DNA of 64,000 bases from Nephrocerus scutellatus (Eukaryota > Arthropoda > Insecta > Diptera > Pipunculidae), in the NCBI GenBank assembly GCA_947095585.1, contig OX352762.1:89392749-89456748 (forward strand), given 5' to 3'. Within the stretch, counting starts at the first letter, position 1. Each line of letters opens with the position of its first letter. The notes beneath the pieces were generated by a model. The model was not told the origin of the DNA, did no database searches, and worked only from the letters and a program-made list of their open reading frames with translations. Both the position numbers and the translations under genes were made by a program. Of this stretch, positions 20,607 to 30,799 are shown in pieces.

Positions 20607-21478
20607 TACTATATATGTATATATAAATGAAATGCTGTTCGTTGGTAACTGCATCACTTGAGAATGGCTGGACTGATAGGATTTTTGTACAAACTTGCGA
20701 CCATAACTCACGATTCCAACGATGGATTTGTGTAATTCTTTTTTTGTTTTGTTCGCTATGGTCCTGGGAGAGAAAGATAATGCATTGAATAAAGGAAAAA
20801 ACAAAGAAAAGTCCAAAAATTCCGAAAAACAGCAAAAATCATTATCGAAAATACTCCAAAAAGAAACCTTAAAGACCCACAAAAGGCCACCAAAAGACAA
20901 TCAAAAGAATCATAAAACCCCTCCCAAAAAATCGTGTAAGACCCCCAAAAGAACATCAAAATATCCTTAAAGGACCCCCACAAACCATCAAAAGATCCTC
21001 AAAAGACTCCCAAAAAGACCGCCAAAAAATCTTAAAAGACCCACAAAGGACTCCCCAAAAGACTCCCAAAACCCCCAAAATTATCAAAAAAATACCTCCA
21101 AAAGACCCTAAAAATAATCACAAAATTCCCCCAAAAGATCCTCAAAAAACTCCTAGAAGATCTCAAAAAGACCCCTAAAAACCCCCAAAGGGCCAACTAA
21201 AGAATTATAAAAGAATCTTTAAAAACCCCCAAAAGATCATCAAAGGAACAACAAAAACCTTTAAAAGATCCTCAAAAGACCCTCAAAAGACCTCAAAAAC
21301 CAAAAAACCAGTAATAGACTATTAAAAGACCTCCAAAAGGATCTCACAAAGCCTACAAAAGAACCTCAAAATACCACCTAGAGGACCAAAAATTCAAATA
21401 GCTCTTCACAAATTCACAAAACGATCACAAACAAATTTATTGAAAGCTGGACAGCACAACGTCTGTCGGCTTAGCTAG
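20607..21478 (+). mobile_element. Helitron-like non-autonomous element with C/A-rich array
   Basis: The 3' end has a hairpin GACAG-CACAACGT-CTGTC (21450-21465), then GGCTTAG and CTAG at 21475-21478, the canonical Helitron 3' form. The left part (20607-20700) has an AT-repeat and GAGAATGGCTGGACTGATAG, a box common near Helitron 5' ends in insects; the exact 5' base is uncertain. The interior is dominated by the C/A-rich array. The very next base begins another Helitron. Confidence 0.65.
20830..21375 (+). repeat. Degenerate (CCCCAAAAGACCCT)n minisatellite
   Basis: About 540 bases built from CCCAAAAGACC, CTCAAAAGACC and CCCCAAAA variants with 10-16-base spacing. G is scarce and T rare on this strand. 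The same array type occurs on the minus strand at 37950-38290 and, as CCTCAAGACC, at 56420-58010. Confidence 0.9.
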
Positions 21479-21838
21479 TCTTCTATATACCTAAAATAGA
21501 GAATTTCTTTGTATATTTGTGCCTAACTAACTCTGGAACGCCGTGACCAATTTCAGCCGAACTTGCTATATATATTAGTTACTATCTGGAATCAGATATA
21601 GGTGGTGGTGGTAGCAGGTTTTTTAAACCAGGGGAGGGGGGGTGTGTGCCCGCCGATATTAGTGTCGGACCCACAGTTTTCGGTATCGCCGTGATGAATC
21701 GTGTTGGTAGTACACTCATATGGATGAGTTATATATCCTCGCAGGAGGGAGGGTGCCTGATATTAGTGTTGATTCTATAGTTTTCGGGGTCTCTGAGTTG
21801 AATGATGATGCTATGGCAGAATGATTGCAGAACTAATA

Positions 21839-22465
21839 AATTCTATTTATCCGGCTGTTTCTCAAAACTATCACATTTTGAACCGTTTGCGAAAAAGGTC
21901 CATTCTTGCTGCTAAATATGGAGACAATCACGATACAAACAATCAAATACTTGCCATGTAAATAGGCGTAGTCACAGAATATAAGTGTATCGATACCGTA
22001 TTAGATGCTGATGAGGAAGTTATTTATATAATAAAGTTCCTTAAGTCACTTGATTTGTCTGGAATGCCACCACATCGTCTTTAACTTACTACGGAATTCG
22101 ATTCGCCAAAACTTAGCAAAGGCACAAGACTGTTCGTAAAAAAGATGCTGGGCAATATAATTAAAGCGACTATCTTGACAGAAAAGGGACAGTGTGAAAC
22201 AATTTTTTTCCCACGGATAGCACTCACTTTGAAGGATCTACCTTTAAATTTAAGAGATTGCAATTTCCAGTAAAACTTGCGTTTTCGATGACGATCAAGT
22301 CGGACAGTTTATCAAGTACTGCGGAGCATAGATTTGAGATCGCCATGTTTTTCCCATGGACAACTTTATTTTGCTTGCTCTTGGGTGGGTTCACCTAAGA
22401 ACATATTTGTTCTTACTCTTGAAGGTGAAACTAAAAACATTGCATACAACCAAGTTTTGTCTTAA
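21839..22465 (+). pseudogene. Helitron helicase (PIF1-like) C-terminal remnant
   Basis: Pieces in order: NSIYPAVSQNYHILNRLRK; ILAAKYGDNHDTNNQILAM; CIDTVLDADEEVIY; FLKSLDLSGMPPHRL; SPKLSKGTRLFVKKML; NIIKATILTEKG; FFPRIALTLKDLPLNLR; VKLAFSMTI; and the end GETKNIAYNQVLS before TAA at 22463-22465. These follow the C-terminal half of Helitron Rep/helicase proteins (LDLxGxPPHxL, NGTRLxVKKL, PRIxxxPxDxPxxF, LAFxMTINKxQGQ). There are in-frame stops after QILAM, after MPPHRL and after CNFQ, a deletion where the GS-V-LLRN-N box should be, and frame breaks after MTI. It is clearly inactive. It is the only Helitron protein trace in the window. Confidence 0.85.
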
Positions 22466-22632
22466 ATTAACATGATGTATTTTTAAAAATTTGTTTTTTA
22501 TAATTTGAATACTATAGCTATAATTTAAAATAATTATTTCATTAATAAAAACTGTAACTTTACCTTGTACATAAATATATATCATTCTTTTTTCTACCCC
22601 TGCCTAAAATAAGATTGGGATGAATAACTAAC

Positions 22633-22661
22633 TACCTGGGCAACGCCGGGTAATCCGCTAG
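22633..22661 (+). terminator. Helitron 3' hairpin and CTAG end
   Basis: The stem TACCTGG/CCGGGTA, with one G-T type mismatch and loop GCAACG, is followed by ATCCG and CTAG. This serves as the rolling-circle termination signal in Helitrons. Related ends are at 5787, 36267, 37848 and 55670. Confidence 0.85.
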
Positions 22662-22747
22662 TAATTATATAAATTCCACATTTCAGATTGATGTGCCCTA
22701 GCAAAATACTTTGGAATAAAGTAATTCTTGTCAATATATATAAATGG

Positions 22748-22805
22748 GCACCGTGCATCTAGTGGTAAGTGCGTTCAGGGGGTTTTTTTATGTTCGAAAC
22801 CCAGA
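22748..22805 (+). mobile_element. tRNA-like SINE head (A and B boxes)
   Basis: GTGCATCTAGTGGTAAGTGC resembles an RNA polymerase III A box (TRGCNNAGTGG type), and TGTTCGAAACCC about 35 bases later resembles a B box (GGTTCGAATCC). An A-rich stretch follows. It is not a working tRNA: the arms do not pair and there is a T run in the middle. It resembles the head of copies B and C at 51.7-52.1 kb. Confidence 0.5.
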
Positions 22806-22854
22806 AAAATAATAAAAATATTTTTCTAAGCTCCACCTCTCGAATGTTTTTTTT

Positions 22855-22965
22855 TTCTCTTTCTTAATTTTAATAAAGGGCTTAGTCCACCTTATTGCCG
22901 TGGCGCAAGTCATTCAGGGAGTATTCCCTTGGCAATAAGTTTAAATATAAAAAAAGAAAAAAAAA
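22855..22965 (+). mobile_element. 5'-truncated LINE tail (65-bp core plus poly-A)
   Basis: It contains TTAATTTTAATAAAGGGCTT, CACCTTATTGCCGTGGCGCA, AGTCATTCAGGGAGTATTCC and CTTGGCAATAAG, then an A-rich tail (AAAAAAAGAAAAAAAAA). This matches the 3' end of the LINE at 33-35 kb, in plus orientation. Confidence 0.75.
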
Positions 22966-24585
22966 CGTGCGAGAGTAACATCTGTCTTGGATCATTTCTT
23001 AATTCGCCTTTTAAATTTTCTTTTTTTATCATTTCACGTTTTGTGCAATTAGCTCAACTTCAGTTTTTAGCGAGCAGAATAAGCAGATTGTACTCAAACT
23101 ATTCGATTACCGTAAATTGGAACAAATAGGAAAATTTCATCGATTGCTTAAGACTTCAATCACTAAGCTAATGTATCTTTCATTGTTGTTTTCTATGTGC
23201 GGTGTAATTTTTCATATCCAAAACATCATAATAGTTAGATCAGGTAATTTCATACCTGTAGCTTCCTCGTTGCACATTCAATTAATATTTTGTCCAAAAC
23301 ACAGGACTCCTGCAGCTCATTTATGTGAAGTCAGTGCGAAATTAACAGAACGACCAACTTCAAAACGAAGCAAACAGAAACTTGGCAAATATCGTTAGCA
23401 ATTTTCTCATTTAAATAAACAAAACCAACAAGTAATAATTAAGTGGATAAAAGAATTTAAAACTTCTCCATTGCAGGTCTTTTGAAAATTGAAAGCAACT
23501 AGAATTTCACTACTGGCTGCGTACGTAAATGTTTTGCTCTGCTCTGTTCAGTTTACGTTCAATTCCGAAAGCATTTAGTCGTCTCGTCGTTCAAGTGAGT
23601 TCTTGCATACCTTACTGTTAGCAGAAATTGTAATATCTCCAAGCGACTGGGCACGCAGATATTAACCTTTATAATAAAGGTTGTTGTGTGTGTGCTTCAT
23701 TTAAAGGAAGGCTAAAAACATTTCATTCTTCTTTGACATCGTCAAACACATCGTTGACTCTAGCCGTCGAGCTTGGAAGGCATAGATCGTGCCAGGTTGT
23801 GATCCTCTTTTAATTTCAAGAAACTCTCGCACCGACTCAAAAGTAAATCTTGTTGGACAAAGTGAAAGTTTTCTCGTTTGCTTGTTTGTCGTTTCTAGTT
23901 TATTATTTTGTTGTTGTTGTCAAGCTCATCTTGCATTGGATTCGAGCGGAAAACATAAAAAAAACATAAACATAACGCATTAGACTTCCGGACATATTTA
24001 GTTGGATGTTTGTAATCTTCCTACTAGGACTTTGTGGCTGCATCAATTTGTCTCTGAGAACATCAAATGTATTTGCTTTTAATCTAAATGCAATCAAACG
24101 AAAACACATCTCATCAAATAGAGTGATTTGTAATTTAAGAAAACTGTTCGACTGTCAAGCAGTATAAGGGAAGAAAGAAGGCCGAATGCCATGACAGAGA
24201 ATTTTATTTACTTCAAATTGCTGTTGACCAAGTAAATGAAAATTTTCATAAAATAACCTTCCGTTATCAATTATAAATTCCTCATGAAATGTTAATACAA
24301 ATAAATTAATATTCCTTTTATATACATTTTACATTGAACTTTACTACAACTACTATTTCGATGTCATCCAGCAAATCTTCAGAATTCATTGAAACAGTTA
24401 AGGGCGATAGCAGTTTACAAGTTTCTGTTTATGTTTAATAAAAGAACGAGTTTATTTATTTTTATTTTATTTTATTGAAACGTAATAAATTGATTGCATT
24501 TCATAACACTGCTACTATTTTACGCTAACGAGCAGTTCAATGTTGTTGTTATCCACATATATTACATACATCATCATCATATTTG
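22966..24585. other. No recognisable gene
   Basis: Frames at 23117-23398 and 23789-24109 are short and unrecognised. TTTTATTTTA repeats occur near 24455. It may be host intergenic DNA. Confidence 0.4.
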
Positions 24586-24589
24586 GCTC

Positions 24590-26765
24590 TACAACCGGTG
24601 ATCGGTCCTGGCCTCCCGCAAAAAATCTCTCCACCGATCCCGATTGCAAACCGATGTCATCCATTTGGCAATTCTCTACCCGATGTCGACATCGCGGTAA
24701 CACTCGTAGATCTCATCATTATAGAGTCTCCGGTCCTTCGTCATAAACGGGGCCAACAATTCTCCGTAAGACTTTTTTCTCGAACGCCGCTAAGAGGTCA
24801 GAATGATTTTTGCTAAGTCTCGGATCCATATGTAAGTACTGGTATAACCATTGTCTTATATACCAGCAGCTTGGATGTTACGGTTAAGTTCATAGATTTG
24901 AAGAGTCTTGACAGACTATAGTAGGCTTTGTTTGGCTTATAACATTGGCCATGGCTCATGGTCAACCTACATAGTCGTGTTAGTTTATTTGGGATACCGA
25001 ATTTTCTCATGGCTTTATAAAGTTCAACTCTGGCTATGTTGTCATAGGCGGCTTTAAAGTCTATAAAAAGATGGTGCAGTGAGTTTTGAAATTCTAGACA
25101 TTTTTCCATCACCTGCCTAAGGGTGTAAACATGATCAGTTGTTGATTTGCCTGGTACGAAGCCACACTGGTATGGACCAATGATGACTTTAGCGTATGGG
25201 GCTATCCTGTCTTGAAGGTTAGAGGAGAAAATGGTATACGCGGAACTCAACAACGTTATACCACGATAATTGCTGCAGGTAGTAATATCTCTTTTCTTAT
25301 GTTTTTATTTTTATATATAGACTCATTGCCAAGGGATAAGTCCCTGAATGACTTGCGTCACGGCAATAAGTTGGGCTATGCCTCTTCGTCAGTCTTCTGG
25401 CATAGCTTCTTCCTCCCATACTTGCACTATTAGTTCGTGATTTGCTTGGTGTATTGCGGGGCCTCCTGTTTTAATTAGCTCCACTGGGATACCATCAGAT
25501 CCCGGGGACTTATTATTTTTGAGCAGATTTATCGCTCTGCTAACTTCGTCTATGCCTGGTGGCGGCAGCATAGTGTGGTCTTTGGTGGAGCCTCCAATTC
25601 CTCAGTTAGCTGGTCATTTAGCAAGTCACGAAGGTGCTCATATCGCTCTAAGTTTCCTTTGAGATCGGCGATCAGATTACCCTTTTTGTCTTTGCAGTAT
25701 GTGCAACGCGGTGTATATTGCGTCATAACGCGGACTCGTTGGTAGAACTTCCGCGCCTGGTGCGGTCCTCGCTCTCTGTACTGTTTAGTTCGCCGAAGAG
25801 ATTCTTCTCCCAGGCTGCTTTCTTTCGCCGGTTAACTGTTTTTTCATATCTTCTGAGATTTTTATATTCATCTTCGCGCGCTTGCTTTCTATGAGATGGT
25901 TGCATTTCTCGGTACGCAATATTCCTACGTTCAGCCGTTAGCTTACATTCGTCGTCGAACCAGTCGTTTCGATCTCTACGACTCCTGCCTAAGATGGAGT
26001 CAGCAGTACTAATGACAGTATTCTTAAGGAGTGTCCATTTCTCTTCTACGCCCGACATCTCAGCCCCAGGACTTACTCTCCCAGCATTTAGGGCGAGTCC
26101 TATCGCTTAACCGTAGTTGTTTCTGGTCTCTTCATTGCGAAGGGCAGCCGTGTTGACTTGAATCTGATTCGCGGATGCAGTCTTTCGTGATGATGCAATC
26201 CGTACTCGGAGCACCATACCAACAAGATAGTGGTCCGAGTCGACGTTGGCACCTCGGTACGTTCGTACCGTCATCAGGTTCGGGTTGTGGCGGCGGTCTA
26301 TCAACACGTGGTCTATCTGGTTGCGAGTGGCTCCATCGGGAGATACCCAGGTTGCTTTGTGGATATTTTTACGCGCAAACCTTGTACTCGCAAGGACCAA
26401 ATTATTGCTTGCTGCCATCTCTATGGCTCGTTGTCCATTGTCATTAGTGTTCTTGGGTAAGCTATGGGTGCCAATGTACTGCCTGAATACTGGCTCCCTA
26501 TACCTATTTTAGCATTCATATCCCCCAGAATGATTTTTACATCATACTGAGGGCAGGCATGGAGTTCCCGTTCGACTGATTCAAAGAATTCTTCTTTTTC
26601 ATCATCTGGGGAATCCTCTGTAGGTGCGTTAACGTTTATAAGGCTCATGTTTTTAAATCTGCCCCGCACGCGAAGGGTGCATAGCCGTTACTTTACTGCT
26701 TTAAAGCCAATAACGGTGGGTTTCATTCTTTTGCAGACTCCCCACCCCGAGCACATGATATCTTG
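24590..26765 (-). pseudogene. RTE-like LINE (endonuclease-reverse transcriptase), 5' truncated
   Basis: The minus strand gives long blocks in order: RFKNMSLINVNAPTEDSPDD and IILGDMNAKIG (26669-26460); ATWVSPDGATRNQIDHVLID and YRGANVDSDHYLVGMV (26360-26230), the DxN and SDH catalytic parts of an APE-type endonuclease; WFDDECKLTAERRNIAYREM (25950); LLKNNKSPGSDGIPVELIK (25530-25470), the RT fingers; and IIGPYQCGFVPGKSTTDH with FIDFKAAYDNIARVELYKAM (25180-25010), the RT palm. The YADD box and much of the thumb are deleted, and the frame resumes at SKLLVYKTMVIPVLTYGSET (24880-24815). The low-coordinate end is CAT-rich (ATCATCATCAT on plus), the usual ATG-repeat tail of RTE elements. Stops and frameshifts break it at several points. 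It is nested with a LINE tail at 25.3 kb. Confidence 0.88.
25300..25385 (-). mobile_element. LINE tail inserted in the RTE element
   Basis: It has the 65-bp core found at the 3' end of the 33-35 kb LINE (minus strand: GGCATAGCCCAACTTATTGC, CGTGACGCAAGTCATTCAGG, GACTTATCCCTTGGCAATGA) followed by an A-rich TATATATAAAAATAAAAA tail. RTE coding sequence flanks it: AMPED on one side, DITTCSNYRG-like sequence on the other. The ~12 codons normally between these are missing, so the insertion came with a target deletion or later loss. Confidence 0.8.
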
Positions 26766-26769
26766 CATG

Positions 26770-28640
26770 ACAGCTGTAATGTATGTCATATTCTGATTTT
26801 TTTAAGAACCCCATTCCCCTTCCACCGCATCTCCCGCGTGACTGGAGGGATCTTCTCACTCCTTTGTACGATTATTTCTGCACAAATTTCATGCATTGAT
26901 ATTTCATTGGATTCAAATATGTTTACCATGTGTTCGGAAAATAGCACTGCCTTTTACTGTTAATCTTAGCCCACGAACTATTATTTGTTCTAAGAGGTGG
27001 ATTCTGTTGTATATAGCTTGAGATATTTACAATAAACAATGCACAATCTGTTTTTTTTTTTATCTGCGGTGAGTGCATCTAAATATTTTGTAATTAATTG
27101 ATTCTTATGTTTTATTCGGATGCATACTAATTCTATGAGTTGGTTTAGCTGCAATTTAAACAAAGGATATCTTGTTTGTTGTCATTTCTTTCAGATTTTT
27201 CGTTTTTCAAATATTCGATTTAAGATTACTTTTGGATATCTCCGACCAAGTTTTCCTTTTTTCATAACAGGAGTACTTTTTCAAGCTGCACTTTTTATCT
27301 GTTGAGTGAAGTCAAGAACTTGTTCTTCCAGCTGATCTTTGCTTGATATCGGAGTGTGATGATTCTCTACAAGCAGCGTTTTAAAATAATTTTAATCTGT
27401 GTTTTTGTTTGTGAATAAGATATTCTTTTCAGATTTCCTATGCACACGATCGCTATAAATCGTGTAGACTGGAGATTGATTTGAACTCAAATCTGAACCT
27501 TCTTCTATTTCTAGCGAACCCTTCGATATTTGTTTTGTTATAAAGAAGTCGATGAGGTCAGGTAATTGACCCCTATCCGAAGGCCAATAGATTGGTTTAC
27601 CAGTTGATATAAACTGGCATCCTGTTTGTTTAGCTGCTTTAAACAGTTCTCGACCCTTTGTAGTTATTAACTGCGATCTCCAACGCATTGTAATTACCAC
27701 CCCTTATAAATTGATTTTCATGTTTAAGTATTAATTGCCGATATTGTTCAGAGCTAATTTTATGGACTATAGAAAGCTGTGAGTGATAATAGGAGTATGT
27801 GTATCTCAGTTCTGATTGTAATTGTTTTTGCTTGAAATTCATCAGTGCAAAATGTTCCCTTTTCGTACTGATCCATACATCGTCTGACTATTATCTCACT
27901 ACTGCAACGTGCATTGTTGTAGGGATGATTTGTGTAATATGTATTAAAGTTCTTAAATTTAATAAATGATTGATTTGTTTATCAAGCTTTTGTAAAATTT
28001 GTGATAGTAGTTTATTTTCTACAATTTCCCTGTGTACAATTGGATTACTACCATTTTGTACGTTTTGTGTTACTTGTTTGTCGTTGTTTATAAGGGAGAG
28101 TATTGATGTTTATACTTGTTGTATTATTAGATTCTGTTAAATCTTTTGACAATTGGCAGATTACTTTATGTTACCAAACCATTTCTGAGTTTTGGTAGTT
28201 CCTTTATTACAGCGCAACCATGATAATTAGCTGTATGTTCTTGATTACAATTGCAGCACTTAGGTAGTTGTTCTGTGGTCTTCGTGCATTCGGCTGTACT
28301 ATGATTGCCTGCACACTTCACACTTCTTTCTGGGCTAGAGCAATAGTTTTTTGTGTGTCAAATGGATTGACAGCTTTTTCATTGCGGTATTAGTTTAGAA
28401 GCTTTCATTGGTTCAATTTTTACAGTTGAATTCAACACTTTTGTAGTTTTATATATTTTGTTTATATCCTCTGTCGCGTCGAAACTTAATAGAAACATAT
28501 CAAGATGTTCCTTATTGTTCAATTTTAGCTTATTAACGGCACTTATATCTTTTAAACCTTATTGTTGTAAGTCTGCAACGATAAGCTCTGGTTCACACGA
28601 ATGATTAAGATTTATAAGCACTACTTTAATAAGCCTTGAT
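26770..28640 (-). pseudogene. Jockey-clade LINE relic (ORF1 zinc knuckles and ORF2 endonuclease)
   Basis: The minus strand, from 28640 down, holds the C-terminal ORF1: CSSPERSVKCAGNHSTAECT, then LPKCCNCNQEHTANYHGCAV, the CCHC knuckles of Jockey Gag proteins. ORF2 endonuclease follows at 27700-27500 (KGRELFKAAKQTGCQFISTG, KPIYWPSDRGQLPDLIDFFI, SDLSSNQSPVYTIY). Then come remnants of the linker before RT (EKRKI-like, KYLDALTADKKK, PPLRTNNSSWAKIN at about 27000). The endonuclease's final SDH motif reads SNQ, so the catalytic D and H are both replaced. The RT domain is absent; the element stops where the RTE copy begins (near 26765). Many stops and frameshifts. Confidence 0.85.
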
Positions 28641-29310
28641 TGTCTATCTTCGTATGAATGCCAGGAGACTCCTCGACTCCTTTAAAACTCTTGTAACAGC
28701 GCGGTATTTTTCCAAATTGTTCATGGCTGCCTCCTGCACCTCAGAGTATCGAACACTTCATGGGACAGATATTCATTCGTACTCGAGAAGTTGGAAAACA
28801 GCTTTTGTCCAACCCACACTACAAAAAGGCGAGCCGTCGTCTCCTTCTTCGTACCGACCCATAGCACTTCCATCCATTCTTTTCAAGGTCAGGAAAACGC
28901 TGAACAATTTTCAACTCAAGAAATATCTTGAAACAAACGAAATCTTTAGTGGCCGGCAGTATTGATTCCGTGAGCAACTGGTGATTTGACGGTATATCTC
29001 ACCGAACAGTGGAACCGGTCTTGCATCAATTTGGGGAAAGCAAAGTTGTAGCACTCGATATTTCTAAGCCATTTGTCAGAGTCTAGTGTTCATTACTTAA
29101 ATGCTTGCTTTCCCCAAGGCTCTGTCTTGTCACCGACACTCTTCCTCATTTTTATTAATGATCTCTTATCTGTGACTTCTAATCCAATTCACTCTCTCAG
29201 CGCTCTCAGCTTCTCATATAAGTTTGAGGAACGTCCCTCCACTTCTCATGTGGAACTCAAACCACTACGTATACTCGTTCTTGTAATTGGCTTATGAATA
29301 TTTTCATTTG
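28640..29310 (+). pseudogene. Degenerate LINE reverse-transcriptase fragment (plus strand)
   Basis: Readable pieces: WKTAFVQPTLQKGEPSSPSS, YRPIALPSILFKV (RT motif before the palm), LKKYLETNEIFSGRQY, then after frame changes FPQGSVLSPTLFLIFINDLL (the QG and SPxLF motifs) and SNPIHSLSAL, where SFADDT would be expected but the aspartates are lost. The wording is close to that of the LINE at 33-35 kb, suggesting a related family. It abuts the Jockey relic in opposite orientation. Confidence 0.75.
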
Positions 29311-30430
29311 ATTTATTATTTGAATTATTTGAATTTGAGTTAGCCACCCCTGTAGCCTGTGGGAGGAGTTCGATAAATTTTATTTTAGTTTAATGAAATT
29401 TAGTCAATGAAATTTAAAGACTCGGCCATTCTGTTTTCCCTCTAAACTTCCTTTGTGGAACTTGATTGTGGACTCTAAGCTTTGTATTTTATACAGTTTA
29501 CTTTGCTCAATTGTCACTTCTGGGGTGGAATCGGCTAAGGCGATAGTTGACTGTCACTGTTTTGATTGTCAATTCTGATTATCAACTTTTCTGTGTTCTG
29601 CGTAAAGTGATCGCTAAAAATGTTGGAGTGCTTGGCAGCACTTACATATTACAATGTCATTTCGATCAGCTGTTGTGTTTTATTGTGAAAATGATTGTGT
29701 TTTTTATAGTCTCTTAATAACTGCAGCGCTTATTTCAGCTACAGTACTTTGTCCCATCGGTGCAGTCCAATCAGCCCCAACTTGTCGTTGGTAACCACCA
29801 CCTCCAAGAACATTTAATTGATCTTATTCCTGATGGAAAATCGAGCAACCGCAAAACATACAAAAACGTTTCTTTGTTTAGTCGAACATTTTTCAAGAAT
29901 CTGAAATATATAATTTATATGTTGAATATAACTGATTAATGAATATCCATAGAGTCTTATAGGTACATTGGGTTCGGAAGTTTCAGAATATTTGCTTTAT
30001 TCCTTAAGTTAATTCTGAGCAATTGAACTTTTTTGTAGTCTTTTTCTTCATTTCTCGTTCCGTTCGCCGCATAGAAAATTTGCATTGAAGTATACATTAA
30101 TGTTAACTTATTTTTCTTTTCACTTTGATAACTTTTTCACTTTTTTCACTAATCTTTCGATTTATAGTGGAGATGAAGCTGACACAACTTATCTTCCTCA
30201 AAATATTTGAACAAAATGTATGAAAGTGACACCTAAATAGCTGTCACCCACAAACCATAACAAAAAAGTGATAGTCAATTTGATAATCACCTTACGTGGA
30301 GCAAAAGCATTTATTTTGATGATCAACAATCAACTATCGCCTTAGCCGATTCCACCCCTGAACAAAGAACAAGTAAATTAAAAAAAAACTTTGTTTATGT
30401 ATTAATCGACACACGCCATACGCTACACAG
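29311..30430. other. No recognisable gene
   Basis: AT-rich. The box CTAAGGCGATAGTTGACTGT near 29535 recurs in inverted form near 30340 (ACAATCAACTATCGCCTTAG) with flanking GGTGGAATCGG/CCGATTCCACCCC. These are the termini of an ~850-base inverted-repeat element, listed separately. No coding sequence is seen. Confidence 0.5.
29520..30362. mobile_element. Possible non-autonomous DNA transposon with terminal inverted repeats
   Basis: The left end TTCTGGGGTGGAATCGGCTA then AGGCGATAGTTGACTGTCAC is mirrored at the right end by CAACTATCGCCTTAGCCGAT then TCCACCCCTGAA. The complementary arms are roughly 30 bases (GGGGTGGAATCGGCTAAGGC and onward). The interior is AT-rich and non-coding. This is a MITE-like structure; the superfamily is unknown and the flanking duplication was not settled. 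Confidence 0.7.
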
Positions 30431-30436
30431 TTCTTT

Positions 30437-30725
30437 TATTTTTAAATTCTTTATATTAACTGACTGGTCAGATCTTGTGATAGATTTTTAACCCACTTCC
30501 CAAAGCCAAATTTTATTGAAATTTTGCACACATGTATATATCCGGTGATAATACTTTCAATTAAAATTTGATAGAGATCGGGTCACGGGGCGGGGGGCTC
30601 CCATACAATTTTTTTCCCATATAGCGGCATCAGATCATGTCATACTATGATGTTTGTGCTGTGTGTGCGTGGTGCGCTGTTTGCTTTACGATTGGGGTTG
30701 TTTTGTTGTTGGGTTGTAGTACTTT
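30437..30725 (+). repeat. Family M copy 2
   Basis: Left end TTTTTAAATTCTTTATATTA, the TTTTTAACCCACTTCC box, a TTTTGCACACATG box and GGGGGGCTCCCATAC. The tetranucleotide microsatellite is reduced to GACTGGTC. Confidence 0.8.
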
Positions 30726-30799
30726 TATCTGTTTTTATTTTTCAGCATTTATAGTGGAATTCAGTATACTCTTGGTTATTGGAGAATTTACATGAACCA

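Larger units (their letters stand above)
21479..22661 (+). mobile_element. Helitron with canonical TC...CTAG ends and helicase remnant
   Basis: It starts TCTTCTATATACC at 21479, directly after the CTAG of the previous element, and ends with a hairpin (22633-22652) plus ATCCG-CTAG at 22658-22661 followed by T. It is 1183 bases long. Between these ends lies a disabled PIF1-type helicase C-terminus (21839-22465), so it derives from an autonomous Helitron by a large internal deletion that removed the Rep endonuclease and most of the helicase. The 5' ~130 bases match 15296-15170 on the minus strand. Confidence 0.85.

Noticed and set aside
20722..20970. Lysine/proline-rich 82-codon frame
   Set aside because: It runs into the CCCAAAAGACC array and reflects repeat composition, not a protein.
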